Shown here one piece after another: positions 51,234 through 62,249 of a stretch of 64,000 bases of DNA. Below the pieces are notes generated by a model. It was not told the DNA's origin and made no database searches. It worked only from the letters and a program-made list of their open reading frames with translations. Every line of letters starts with the position of its first letter. The first letter of the stretch is position 1. The stretch covers positions 9,858,001 through 9,922,000 of the forward strand of contig JBAIAC010000042.1 of assembly GCA_037349315.1 (NCBI GenBank), given 5' to 3'. The DNA comes from Chelydra serpentina. Lineage: Eukaryota; Chordata; Testudines; Chelydridae. Made by a program: the position numbers and the translations under genes.

Positions 51234-52303
51234 CTGTGGAGAATGTTGGGACAGTGTTCAGTGTAGGTGTCCCCTGCAGCTGTTGGCTCTCCCCAAGGCA
51301 CAGAAACCCAGAGGACAGTACAGCCATGAAACAATCAGTCCCCCTGGACCCTGTGCTTGCTCACCGTTTCTGGGACTCCCGTGGGTTATGTGCGTTCGCT
51401 TTGGGACAGGCAAAGTATGGACTGTGATTGTCCTCCTTAAGTGCGGGGGAATCATTGCTCTGTCTGGTGTGTTTAATGCTTCCTTTGTTAAGTGTTGCAT
51501 TTTGCCTGTATAGGTGCAACCTTGAGATCTCGGCCATCAGTCTTATCACCGGCCAACAGACTGAGAAGACTCAGGAAGAGGCCGCGTAAAAGCAAAGAAG
51601 ACATGCTGCAACAAGTGATGGAGCAGTCTGTGGAAGAGAATTGAAAGGCAAGGAAGTGGAGGGAGAGCAAAAGGAGGATCTGCCAGGAAAACGTGACACA
51701 CCGGTGGCAAAGCACGGACCGGCTGATTAGCATAATGGAGCGCCAAGTGGACTCTATCCAGGCGCTCGTCGCCATGCAGGTGGAGCACTACAGCGCTCAC
51801 TCCCCGCCCCCCCCCTCCCCCCCGCAGCCCTTATCCCAAAACTCTTTCCCTTGTGCCCCCATTTCTCCTCCAACGCACTTTCCCCAACATCCGGGTTCTT
51901 ACCGCCCCCAGCTGCCTCCTACATCCCGAGCTTCCCCATCCACCCAGGAAAACTACGACCCTTATCCACTGCACTCAGCCCCCCTCAACATGCCTTATAG
52001 CCATCCTGAAGTGCAGCACTCAGTGCACACCCACAGCACTCCAGAGTATGAAATCAGGACATACTCAAGTCTATGAATGAACCGGTCCCCACCCCACCCC
52101 CTTGCCATTCAGGTATTTGTGTTACTTTTTTTTTTCAATAAATGAATTTTCTTTTCAATAAATGGAGTTTTTGACTTTGAAAACATACTTTATTAGTGCG
52201 TAGATAGAGCAAAATAAACCTTAGCCCACGAAAGCAACAAGCACTGCAATTCAGTGTACCAAACACAGCCACTGCATTTAACTCCCGTGCAGAGCAACAG
52301 ACG

Positions 52304-53540
52304 TTACTGGTGGCTTTCAGCCTCAGATTGCTCCCTCAAGCCATCCCTGATCCTTGCAGCCCTGTGCTGGGCCCCTCTAATAACCCTGCTCTCTGGCTGT
52401 GCAAACTCAGCCTCCAGGTGCTGAAACTCCGAGGCCCATGCCTGAGTGAAGCTTTCACCCTTCCCTTCACAAATAATATGGAGGGGACAGCATGATATAA
52501 CCTCGGGGATCTGTCTTCGGCCAAGTCCAGCTTCTCATAAAAAGAGCACCAGTGGCGTGGCCCTTCAAACTGCCAAAAGCACACTCCACAGTCATTCGGC
52601 ACCAGCTCACTCTGTAGTTGAACCATTCCTGGCTGCTGTCCAGGCTCCCTGTGTAGGGTTTCATGAGCCACATCCTTAAAGGGTAAGTGAGGTCTCCAAG
52701 GATCACAATGGGCATTTTGACTTCCCCTACGGTGATCCTCTGCTGTGGGAAAAAAGTCCCGGCTTGCAGCTTCTTGAATAGGCCAGTGTTTCGAAAGATG
52801 CATGCATCACGCACCCTTCCGGGCCAGCCTGCGTTAATGTCAATGAAATGCCCACGGTGATCCACAAGCACCTGGAGAACCAAAGAGAAATATCCCTTCC
52901 GATTAATGTACTTGGAGGCTAGGTGGTCTGGTGCCAGAATAGGAATGTGCGTCCCATCTATCGCCCCTCCGCAGTTAGGGAAACCCATTTGTGCAAAGCC
53001 AGCCACAATGTCATGCACGTTACCCGAAGTCACGGTTCTTCTGAGCAGGATGCAATTAATGGCCCTGCAAACTTGCATCAACACAATTCCAAAGGTCGAG
53101 TTTCCCACTCCAGACTGGTTCGCGACTGATCGGTAGCTGTCTGGAGTTGCCAGCTTCCAGATTGCAATAGCCACCCGCTTCTCCACCAACAGGGCAGCCC
53201 TCAATCTCATGTCCTTGCGCCGCAGGGTGGGGGCGAGCTCATTACACAGTCCCATGAAAGTGGCTTTTCTCAACCGAACGTTCTGCGGCCACTGCTCGTC
53301 ATCCCAGACTTGCAGAACAATGTGCTCCCACCACACACGTGTTTCCCAAGCCCAAAAGCAGCGTTCTATGGTGGAGAGCATGTCCATGAATGAGACAAGC
53401 AATTTTGTGTCGTATGCGTTATGCGACTCGATATCGTCGGACTCCTCACTGTCACTTTGGATCTTAAGGAGTAGCTCGAATGCTAAACGTGACGTGCTGA
53501 TGAGACTCGTCAGCATGCTCCTCAGCAGTTCGGGCTCTAT
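52304..53540 (-). pseudogene. Harbinger DDE transposase (HARBI1-like), copy 2
   Basis: The reading frame runs from 53540 with HTH segment YRSVANQSGVGNSTFGIV, DDE motifs GAIDGTHIPI, RVRDACIF and WCRMTVECAFG intact, and MPIVILGDLTYPL between. The initiator ATG of copy 1 (MDPDL) is ATA here (IEPEL, 53538-53540). The frame is lost after FGSLKG by small indels near 52550 and again near 52480-52500. The C-terminal part (to TAA 52304-52306) is in other frames. It is longer without interruption than copy 1 across the catalytic core. Confidence 0.9.
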
Positions 53541-54138
53541 TCCCGCCGACCAAAAGGGAAGACAGAGCGCGCCGCACAGAAACCGTTGAAAGATGACACC
53601 AAATGTGGATGGAAACAGAGGGATTGCTGGGATGCGAAGCGATGCATCACGGGGGGTTGGGACAGGACCCAGAATGTCCTGCACCCCACGCCCCCTTCCC
53701 ACAAGCCACAGCACCAGAATGGGAAGAGGTGCTCTGTGGGATAGCTGCTCCATAATGCACCGCTCCCACTGCCGCTGCAAGTGCCGCGAAAGTGGTCACA
53801 CCAGTGCGCTTGCAGCTGTCAGTGTGGACACACTGCAGCGCTTTCCCTGGTGCGCTCTCCGAAGGCTAGTTTAACCCAAAGCGCTCTACATCTGCAAGTG
53901 TAGCCAAGCCCTAAATCTCATTAATTTTCATTCAAGTCCCTTTCTGGCATCTCGGGTTGGGTCTTCTCTGTCGGAGGTACCCAAAATGACTAATCACTGT
54001 TAGAACTAGAGATACTGATCATGGTATTTATCTCCCTGACTGTGTGTTATCAGCTTGTGATATTTGTCTCATGATATTTACTGTGTGTGTGTGGGGGGGG
54101 GGTGGGGGGCAGATAATAAAGCCCCAGTTCAAGGAGTC

Positions 54139-54230
54139 ATAGAATCATAGAATCTCAGGGTTGGAAGGGACCTCAGGAGGTCATCTAGTCCAACCCCCTG
54201 CTCAAAGCAGGACCAACCCCAACTAAATCC
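54139..54230 (-). mobile_element. CR1-A tail-only fragment
   Basis: Only the last ~90 bases of CR1 (complement from TCATAGAATCATAGAATCTC to GGACCAACCCCAACTAAATC) are present, a severely 5'-truncated insertion. Confidence 0.9.
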
Positions 54231-54734
54231 TGCAATTAAATGAGAATCTCAGCTTTCATTTAAAAAAATAAACAAAATAAAATTCTAGCCACGAGGGTAG
54301 CAGAAAAAGTGATCCCAAAATACTGCCAAACTTGGAAGAAAAGAACCCCAAATGTATTATTATTGGTTTGTTATATTATTTAAATCATTTTTTTCCCCAG
54401 GAAATCTCATGATTTTTGAGATCTGACTCCTGATATTTGGACACTTTGGGATGGGAGAATTGCTTTTCAAGTCCTCACAGCTGGCAGCATGCAGTGAGCC
54501 CTGCTAAAGCAACAGCACAATGTGACATCAGTCTGTGGCCGGAGAGAGAATTAAAGCTTCATTTCCCTGTCAGAAAAACCACGAGTCTGATTTTAACTCA
54601 TCACTTTTCAAGATGACTCAGCTGTTCCCAGTTAAAAGATCAGTAAAAATCACACATGGATACACATGAGTGAATAAACTAACCCATGTGCAGAGAATCC
54701 ACACTCCATCTAACCCGGGCTATTTCTACTGCAG

Positions 54735-54813
54735 ATCTCTCCAATGGAGCCAGGGGAGGAGCCGGGCCCCTTGGATGCAGAGGAAGGGGAAATTCTGAGA
54801 GGAATATGCGCAG
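54735..54813 (+). CDS. KRAB-B-like exon of zinc-finger gene
   Basis: Acceptor TATTTCTACTGCAG ends at 54734 and donor GCAG|GTGAGA begins at 54814. The frame reads ISPMEPGEEPGPLDAEEGEI-LRGICA and ends in phase 1, which joins exactly to the finger exon at 57819 ([12 protein letters not shown]). The pattern (V/I)S..E.GEEP...EGEILRG is KRAB-B, divergent at the Trp of EEPW. No KRAB-A exon was found between 45.8 and 54.7 kb, so the protein may lack KRAB-A. An antisense CR1 begins nine bases after the donor. Confidence 0.68.
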
Positions 54814-54822
54814 GTGAGAAGT

Positions 54823-57460
54823 CATAGAATCATAGAATCTCAGGGTTGGAAGGGACCTCAGGAGGTCATCTAGTCCAACCCCCTGCTCAAAGCAGGACCA
54901 ACCCCAACTAGATCATCCCAGCCAGGGCTTTGTCAAGCCTGACCTTAAAAACCTCTAAGGAAGGAGATTCCACCACCTCCCTAGGTAACCCATTCCAGTG
55001 CTTCACCACCCTACTAGTGAAAAAGGTTTTCCTAATATCCAACCTAAACCTCCCCCTCTGCAACTTGAGACCATTACTCCTTGTTCTGTCATCTTCTACC
55101 ACTGAGAACAGTCTAGATCCATCCTCTTTGGAACCCCTTTCAGGTAGTTGAAAGCAGCTATCAAATCCCCCCTCATTCTTCTCTTCTGTAGGCTAAACAA
55201 TCCCAGTTCCCTCAGCCTCTCCTCATAAGTCATGTGCTCCAGTCCCCTAATCATTTTTGTTGCCCTCCGCTGGACTCTTTCCAATTTATCCACATCCTTC
55301 TTGTAGTGTGGGGCCCCAAACTGGACACATTACTCCAAATGAGGCCTCACCAGTGCCAAATAGAGGGGAATAATCACGTCCCACGATCTGCTGGAAATGC
55401 CCCTACTTATACAACCCAAAATGCCATTAGCCTTCTTGGCAACAAGGGTACACTGTTGATTCATATTCAGCTTTTCATCCACCGTAACCCCTAGGTCCTT
55501 TTCTGCAGAACTGCTGCCCAGCCATTCGGTCCCTAGTCTGTAGCAGTGCATGGGATTCTTCCATCCTAAATGCAGGACTCTGCACTTCTCCTTGTTGAAC
55601 CTCATCAGATTTCTTTTGGCCCAATTCTCTAATTTGTCTAGGTTCCTCTGTATCCTATCCCTTGATACCGGCTGCCAACTAGACATGGAGCCATTGATCA
55701 CTACCCGTTGAGTCCGACCATCTAGCCAGTTTTCTATCCACCTTACCGTCCATTCATCCAGCCCATACTTTAACTTGCTGGCAAGAATACTGTGGGAGAC
55801 TGTATCAAAAGCTTTGCTAAAATCAAGAAATAGCACATTCACTGCTTTCCCCTCATCCGCAGAGCCAGTCATCTCATCATAAAAGGCAATTAGGTTAGTC
55901 AGGCACGACTTGTCCTTGGTGAATCCATGCTGACTGTTCCTGATCACTTTCCTCTCCTTTAAGTGGTTCAGAATTGATTCCTTGAGGACCTGTTCCATGA
56001 TTTTTCCAGGGATTGAGGTGAGACTGACTGGCCTGTAGTTCCCCGGATCTTCCTTCTTCCCTTTTTTAAAGATGGGCACTACATTAGCTTTTTTCCAGTC
56101 ATCCGGGACCCTTCCCCCCCCCCCCCCCCCCCGATTGCCATGATTTGTCAAAGATAATGGCCAATGGCTCTGCAATCACATCGGCCAACTCCTTTAGCAC
56201 CCTCGGATGCAATGCATCCAGCCCCATGGACTTGTGCTCATCCAGCTTTTCTAAATAGTCCCGAACTACTTCTTTCTCCACAGAGGGCTGGTCACCTCCT
56301 CCCCATACCGTGCTGCGGAGTGAAGCCGTCTGGGAGCTGACCTTGTCTGTGAAGACAGAGGCAAAAAAAAGCATTGACTACACTAGCTTTCTCCACATCC
56401 TCTGTCACTAGGTTCCCTCCCTCATTCAGCAAGGGGCCCACACTTTCCTTGACTTTCTTCTCGTTGCTAACATACCTGAAGAAACCCTTCTTGTTACTCC
56501 TAACATCTCCAGCTAGCTGCAACTCCAAGTGTGATTTGGCCTTCCTAATTTCATTCTGCATGCCTGAGCAATATTTTTATACTCCTCCCTGGTCATCTTT
56601 CCAATCTTCCACTTCTTGTAGGCTGCTTTTTTGTGTTTAAGACGAGCAAGGATTTCACTGTTAAGCCAAGCTGGTCGCCTGCCATATTTACTTTTCTTTC
56701 TACACATCGGGATGGTTTGTTCCTGCAACCTCAATAAGGATTCTTTAAAATACAGCCAGCTTTCCTTGACTCTTTCCCCCTCATGTTATTCTCCCAGGGG
56801 ACCTTGCCCATCAGTTCCCTGAGGGAGTCAAAGTCTGCTTTTCTGAAGTCCAGGGTCTGTATTCTACTGCTCTCCTTTCTTCCTTGTGTCAGGATCCTGA
56901 ACTGGACCATCTCATGGTCACTGCCTCCCAGGTTCCCATCCACTATTGCTTCCTCTACTATTTCTTCCCTGTTTGTGAGCAGCAGGTCAAGAAGAGCTTT
57001 TCCCCTAGTTGGTTCCTCCAGCACTTGCACCAGGAAATTGTCCCCTACACTTTCCAAAAACTTCCTGGATTGTCTGTGGACCGCTGTATTGCTCTCCCAG
57101 CAGATATCGGGGTGATTAAAGTCACCCATGAGAACCAGGGCCTGTGATCTAGTAACTTCTGTTAGTTGCTGGAAGAAAGCCTCGTCCACCTCATCCCCCT
57201 GGTCTGGTGGTCTGTAGCAGACTCCCACCACGACATTACCCTTGTTGCTCACACTTCTCAATTTAATCCAGAGACTCTCAGGTTTTTCTGCAGTTTCATA
57301 CTGGAGCTCTGAGCAGTCATACTGCTCTCTTACATACAATGCAACTCCCCCACCTTTTCTGCCCTGCCTATCCTTCCTGAACAGTTTATATCCATCCATG
57401 ACAGTACTCCAATCATGTGAGTTATCCCACCAAGTCTCTGTTATTCCAGTGTGTATTCCA
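54823..57460 (-). mobile_element. Long CR1-A LINE (endonuclease part + RT), antisense to the zinc-finger gene
   Basis: On the - strand from about 57399: the endonuclease C-terminal half ([42 protein letters not shown]); the linker (RRPAWLNSEILARLKHKKAA); then RT ([50 protein letters not shown]). Next is a deletion that joins the SSWQPVS region directly to [11 protein letters not shown] and so removes the [11 protein letters not shown] and FADD block. The C-terminal domain and tail follow. A C20-type homopolymer at 56107-56132 replaces the usual sequence before PDDWKK. It is 5'-truncated inside the endonuclease. Confidence 0.94.
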
Positions 57461-57818
57461 GTGTGTTAAACCAACTCAGAAACCACGGGTGAGTGAAGGA
57501 AACAGTTGGGATTCTCAAAAAAATCCCCCAGTTCTGCACCTTCTCACCCATGTCAGGATTTTCCCAGCAGGGGTCGCATCCTCCTGGCAGATGTCAGCTT
57601 CCCTCCCACCCTGATTGACACATGAATACACCTCTCTCCCCCTCGTCCCCTTTCTTTCTCAGTGCTCAGCTGCCATGCGGAAGCAGAACTGGTCCCTCTG
57701 CTTTGGGGGATTTGGCCCCTTATTTCAGATCATATCATTGTTAGCCCTTTCCGAGGATTCTTTACTTCCCAGCACAAGCAATGACTCAGGTCTCAATTTT
57801 TACTCTTTATTCCAGCAG

Positions 57819-59377
57819 AGGATGGAACTGTGAAGATAAAGGAGGAGAATTGCCTGCGGGAAGCGGAAGCAGATGGGAGGCTATTGGGAAGATCCGAAGG
57901 GAGCATTTCCCTGAGTCCCGAGAAGGTGGCAAACCACGAGAGTCAATGCAGTTCAAAAGATCTGGGAAAAATTCCCATAGAGGAGTCACATGATAAAGCC
58001 AGTACCACAGGCAGAGCTCTCAGGAAATCTAAAAGTTTAAAAGCCCATCAGAGAATCCACATGGGAGAGAAACCCTATAACTGCCTTGAGTGTGGGAAAA
58101 TCTTCAATCGGAGGTCATTTCTTATTACGCATCTGAGAATTCACACTGGAGAGAAGCCCTATAAATGTCCCGAATGTGGGAAAAGCTTCACTGTGAGATC
58201 AACCCTTATTAAACATAAAAGAATCCATACAGGAGAGAAACCCTATAAGTGCCCCGACTGCGGGAAAAGCTTCCGTCTAAGCTCGACCCTTTGTACCCAT
58301 CGGAAAATCCATACAGGAGAGAAACCCTATGAGTGCCTCAAATGTGGGAAGAGATTCCGAGTGAGCTCCTACCTTCTTGCACACGAGGCCACCCACATGG
58401 TGGACAACCCTTACAAATGCCCTGACTGTGGGAAAAACTTTAGCGTGAGTAGAGACCTCCTTGTGCATCAGAGAATCCACACGGGAGAGAGACCCTTTAA
58501 GTGCCCTGAGTGTGGGAAAAGCTTCAATCGGAGATCGATCCTGATTGTACATCAGAGAGTCCACACTGGAGAGAAGCCCTATAAATGCCCCGACTGCGGG
58601 AAAAGCTTCAGTGTGAGCTCAGACCTCACAGCACATCAGAGAATCCACACGGGAGAAAAACCCTATAAATGCTTTGATTGCGGGAATAGCTTTCGTCTGA
58701 GCTCCCACCTTACCAGACATCAGAGGAGCCACACTGGAGAGAGACCCTATAAATGCCTGGTCTGTGGGGAAAGCTTCAGTGACTGCTCAGGCCTTATTAA
58801 ACATAAGAGAATGCACACTGGAGAGAAACGAAGGCCAGCGCCTGTTACACATCAGGGAACCCACACGACAGCAGCACCTTATAAATGCCCCGACTGTGGG
58901 AAAAACTTTAGTATGAATTCAGCCCTTGTTAAACACCAGAGAATCCACACAGGAGAGAAACCCTATAACTGCCCCGAGTGTGGGAAAAGCTTCAGTCATT
59001 GCTCAGCCCTTATGAAACATCAGAGAATCCATACAGGAGAGAAACCCTTTAAATGCCTGGACTGCGGGAAAAGGTACAATGACAGCTCAACCCTCCGGAG
59101 ACACCGGCGAATCCACTCAGAAGACAGGCCCTATAAATGCTCCAACTGTGGGGAACGATTCAGTGTGACCTCAGGCCTTATTAGACACCAGAAAATCCAC
59201 ACTGAGGAGAGACCTTTCAAATGTAGTGAGTGCGGGAAAAGCTTCCAGTCGAACTCACTTCTCAAAACGCATCAGAGGATCCATACGGGAGAGAAACCCT
59301 ATAAATGCCCCGAGTGTGGGAAAAGCTTCCGTCAGAGTTCCCACCTTATAAGGCATCAGAAAATCCACACAGGATAG
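57819..59377 (+). CDS. C2H2 zinc-finger protein, terminal exon with 15 fingers
   Basis: A likely nuclear DNA-binding repressor. The exon starts after acceptor TTATTCCAGCAG and reads [20 protein letters not shown], an acidic/serine-rich linker, and a degenerate half finger ([14 protein letters not shown]). Then come 15 complete fingers ([19 protein letters not shown] to [20 protein letters not shown]), ending HTG and TAG at 59375-59377. A degenerate spacer ([18 protein letters not shown]) between fingers 9 and 10 is what remains of another finger. Linkers 4 (MVDNP), 12 (SEDRP) and 13 (TEERP) deviate from TGEKP. Helix positions -1/3/6 include R/F/T, V/T/K, L/T/T, V/Y/A, V/D/V, R/I/V and V/D/A for fingers 1-7. 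The frame is open throughout, in contrast to the pseudogene at 25.5 kb. Confidence 0.93.
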
Positions 59378-59752
59378 ATGGTCACAGTGTTTTTTCTCAT
59401 AGTTCTGCTCCACTCACTCATCTGGGGATTGTGGTACCTGTGGGTGGCTGAGGGTGGGTGCTGGGGTATTGAGAGAGTTGAGACCCAGGAGGCAGGATGG
59501 TGGATGCTGGAGCACGGGAGGTGAATGGGATATTTGGAAATTGGGTTGTTGCTGGATAGGCCCAGCCAATGGGAGAGGGATCTTGGGTGCTGGTGGGTGG
59601 ATTACTTGGAGACTGGGATGGGAGGTGGGGGAATAACTGTCTTGAGTCTAAACGTTTTCCTTCTCCAACAGCGATTGAAAAGCAACATGCCCTCACACTG
59701 CCATCCAACTCACGCTCTGACACAAAACCTCTACAGTGACTTGCACGCTGTC
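59378..59752. other. 3' flank of zinc-finger gene; no poly(A) signal found
   Basis: G/T-rich sequence. No AATAAA occurs between the stop and the CR1 start, so transcripts may end inside or beyond the CR1. Confidence 0.4.
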
Positions 59753-60267
59753 AAAGAAAAGCAGACTTTGACTCCCTCGGGGAACTGATGGGCAGGATCC
59801 CCTGGGAGAATAACATGAGGGGGAAAGGAGTCCAGTAGAGCTGGCTGTATTTTAAGAATCCTTATTGAGGTTGCAGGAACCAACCATCCCGATGTGTAGA
59901 AAGAATAGTAAACATGGCAGGCGACCAGCTTGGCTTAACAGTGAAATCCTTGCTCGTCTTAAACACAAAAAAGCAGCTTACAAGAAGTGGAAGATTAGAC
60001 AAATGACCAGGGAGGAGTATAAAAATATTGCTCAGGCATGCAGGAGTGAAATCAGGAAGGCCAAATCACACTTGGAGTTGCAGCTAGCAAGAGATGTTAA
60101 GAGTAACAAGAAGGGTTTCTTCAGGTATGTTAGCAACAAGAAGAAAGTCAAGGAAAGTGTGGGCCCCTTGCTGAATGAGGGAGGGAACCTAGTGACAGAG
60201 GATGTGGAGAAAGCTAGTGTACTCAATGCTTTTTTTGCCTCTGTCTTCACAGACAAGGTCAGCACCC

Positions 60268-60446
60268 AGAATATCAGGGTTGGCAGGGACCTTTGGAAGT
60301 CATCTAGTCCAACCCCCTGCTCAAAGCAGGACCAATCCCCAATTTTTGCCCCAGATCCCCAAATGGCCCCCTCAAGGATTGAACTCACAACCCTGGGTTT
60401 AGCAGGCCAATGCTCAAACCAGTGAGCGATCCCTTCCCCACCCCCA
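60268..60446 (-). mobile_element. tRNA-derived SINE inside CR1
   Basis: Complement: GGGGAAGGGATCGCTCACTGG (A box changed at two positions), B box GGTTGTGAGTTCAATCC, body and shortened tail (AGAATATCAGGGTTGGCAGG). It interrupts the CR1 between VFTDKVS and QYGEND. Confidence 0.9.
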
Positions 60447-61210
60447 GGCAGCACAGTATGGGGAGAATGACTGTGATCAGCCCTCTGTGGAGAAAGAAGT
60501 GGTTCAGGACTATTTAGAAAAGCTGGATGAGCACAAGTCCATGGGGCCGGATGCACTGCATCCGAGGGTGCTAAAGGAGTTGGCCGATGTGATTGCAGAG
60601 CCATTGGCCATTATCTTAGAAAACTCATGGCAATCGGGGGAGGTGACTGGAAAAAGGCTAATGTAGTGCCCATCTTTAAAAAAGGGAAGGAGGAGGACCT
60701 GCAGAACTACAGGCCAGTCACCCTCACCTCAGTCCCTGGAAAAATCATGGAGCAGGTCCTCAAGGAATCAGTTTTGAAGCACTTAAGGAGAGGAAAGTGA
60801 TCAGGAACAGTCAGCCTAGATTCACCAAGGGCAAGTCATGTCTGACCAACCTAATTGCCTTCTATGATGAGATAACTGGCTCTGTGGATGAGGGGAAAGC
60901 TGCAGACGTGTTATTCCTTGACTTTAGCAAAGCTTTTGATACGGTCTCCCACAGTATTCTTGCCAGCAAGTTAAAGAAGTATGGGCTGGATGAATGGACT
61001 ATAAGGTGGATAGAAAGCTGGCTAGATCATCGGGCTCAATCGGTAGTGATGAATGGCTTCATGTCTAGTTGGCAGCCGGTACCAAGCGGAGTGCCCCAAG
61101 GGTCGGTCCTGGGGCTAGTTTTGTTCAATATCTTCATTAATGATCTGGAGGATGGCGTGGATTGCACCCTCAGCAAGTTTGCAGATGACACTAAACTGGG
61201 ACGAGTGGTA

Positions 61211-61398
61211 TCATAGAATCATAGAATATCAAGGTTGGAAGGGACCTCAGGAGGTCATCTAGTCCAACCCCCTGCTCAAAGCAGGACCAATCCCCAATTG
61301 TTTGCCCCAGATCCCTAAATGGCCCCCTCAAGGATTGAACTCACAACCCTGGGTTTAGCAGGCTAGTGCTCAAACCACTGAGCTATCCCTCCCCCCTA
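61211..61398 (-). mobile_element. tRNA-derived SINE inside CR1
   Basis: Full-length SINE in reverse (tail TCATAGAATCATAGAATATC at 61213, A box complement TGAGCTATCCCTCC at 61379). It lies directly after FADDTKLG of the host CR1. Confidence 0.93.
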
Positions 61399-62249
61399 GT
61401 GGGTAGGGATAGGATACAGAGGGACCTAGACAAATTGGAGGATTGGGCCAAAAGAAATCTGATAAGGTTCAACAAGGACAAGTGCAGAGTCCTGCACTTA
61501 GGATGGAAGAATCCCATGCACTGCTACAGACTAGGGACCGAATGGCTGGGCAGCAGATCTTCAGAAAAGGACCTAAGGGTTACAGTGGACGAGAAGCTGG
61601 ATATGAGTCAACAGTGTGCACTTGTTGCCAAGAAGGCTAACCGCACTTTGGGCTGTATAAGTAGGAGCTTTGCCAGCAGATCGAGGGACATGATCATTCC
61701 CCTCTATTCAGCGCTGGTGAAGTCTTATCTGGAGTACTGTGTCCAGTTTTGGGCCCCACACTACAATAAGGATGTGGAAAAATTGGAAAGAGTCCAGCGG
61801 AGGGCAACAAAAATGATTAGGGGGCTGGAGCACATGACTTATGAGGAGAGGCTGAGGGAACTGGGATTATTTAGTCTGTAGAAGAGAAGAATGAGGGGGG
61901 ATTTGATAGCTGCTTTCAACTACCTGAAAGGGGGTTCCAAAGAGGATGGATCTAGACTGTTCTCAGTGGTAGAAGATGACAGAACAAGGAGTAATGGTCT
62001 CAAGTTGCAGAGGGGGAGGTTTAGGTTGGATATTAGGAAAACCTTTTTCACTAGGAGGATGGTGAAGCACTGGAATGGGTTACCTAGGGAGGTGGTGGAA
62101 TCTCCTTCCTTAGAGGTTTTTAAGGTCAGGCTTGACAAAGCCCTGGCTGGGATGATTTAGTTGGGGATTGGTCCTGCTTTGAGCAGGGGGTTGGACTAGA
62201 TGACCTCCTGAGGTCTCTTCCAACCCTGATACTCTATGATTCTATGAAA

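Larger units (their letters stand above)
49686..52076 (+). pseudogene. Harbinger Myb/SANT-like protein, copy 2, frameshifted
   Basis: ATG at 49686 (MPPCARRSPVWSNGEVLDLI) opens the DNA-binding domain. An 8-nt deletion near 49850, relative to copy 1 (HDRDAMQCR against HDCAVS), shifts the frame; the correct frame resumes as CRVKVKKLQNAYRKARDANG and runs to the donor CCTG|GTAAGC at about 50210. Exon 2 follows acceptor GCCTGTATAG (51513). It starts with the equivalent CNLEI/ATLRS segment, has an in-frame TGA at the ENQKA position (GAGAATTGAAAGGCA), and reopens to end at 52076 with the Pro/Tyr-rich tail. The DNA-binding part supplies the ATG missing from copy 1. Confidence 0.85.
49293..53911. mobile_element. 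Harbinger DNA transposon, copy 2, full length plus CR1 insertion
   Basis: The termini GGGCTTGGCTACACTTG (49293) and CAAGTGTAGCCAAGCCC (ending 53911) are flanked by TAA (49290-49292, 53912-53914). Without the 635-bp CR1 at 50366-51000 it is about 3.98 kb, close to copy 1. The gene layout is the same. Subterminal repeats read GCGCTCTAC instead of the GCGCTGTAC of copy 1. Confidence 0.95.
59753..62249 (+). mobile_element. Long CR1-A LINE, sense strand, split by two SINEs
   Basis: In order on +: the remnant of the endonuclease end ([19 protein letters not shown]); RRPAWLNSEILARLKHKKAA; KSNKKGFFRYVSNKKKVKES; SINE (60268-60446); [22 protein letters not shown] follows, with [40 protein letters not shown] and KFADDTKLG; then SINE (61211-61398); [20 protein letters not shown]; and the C terminus through [14 protein letters not shown], with tail ending at 62249. 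Several stops (for example at 60664 and after LGLFSL at 61879) show that it is inactive. Confidence 0.95.

Noticed and set aside
54930..55494. + strand open frames across CR1 copies ([12 protein letters not shown] type)
   Set aside because: Antisense shadows of the CR1 RT C terminus, repeated wherever CR1 occurs.
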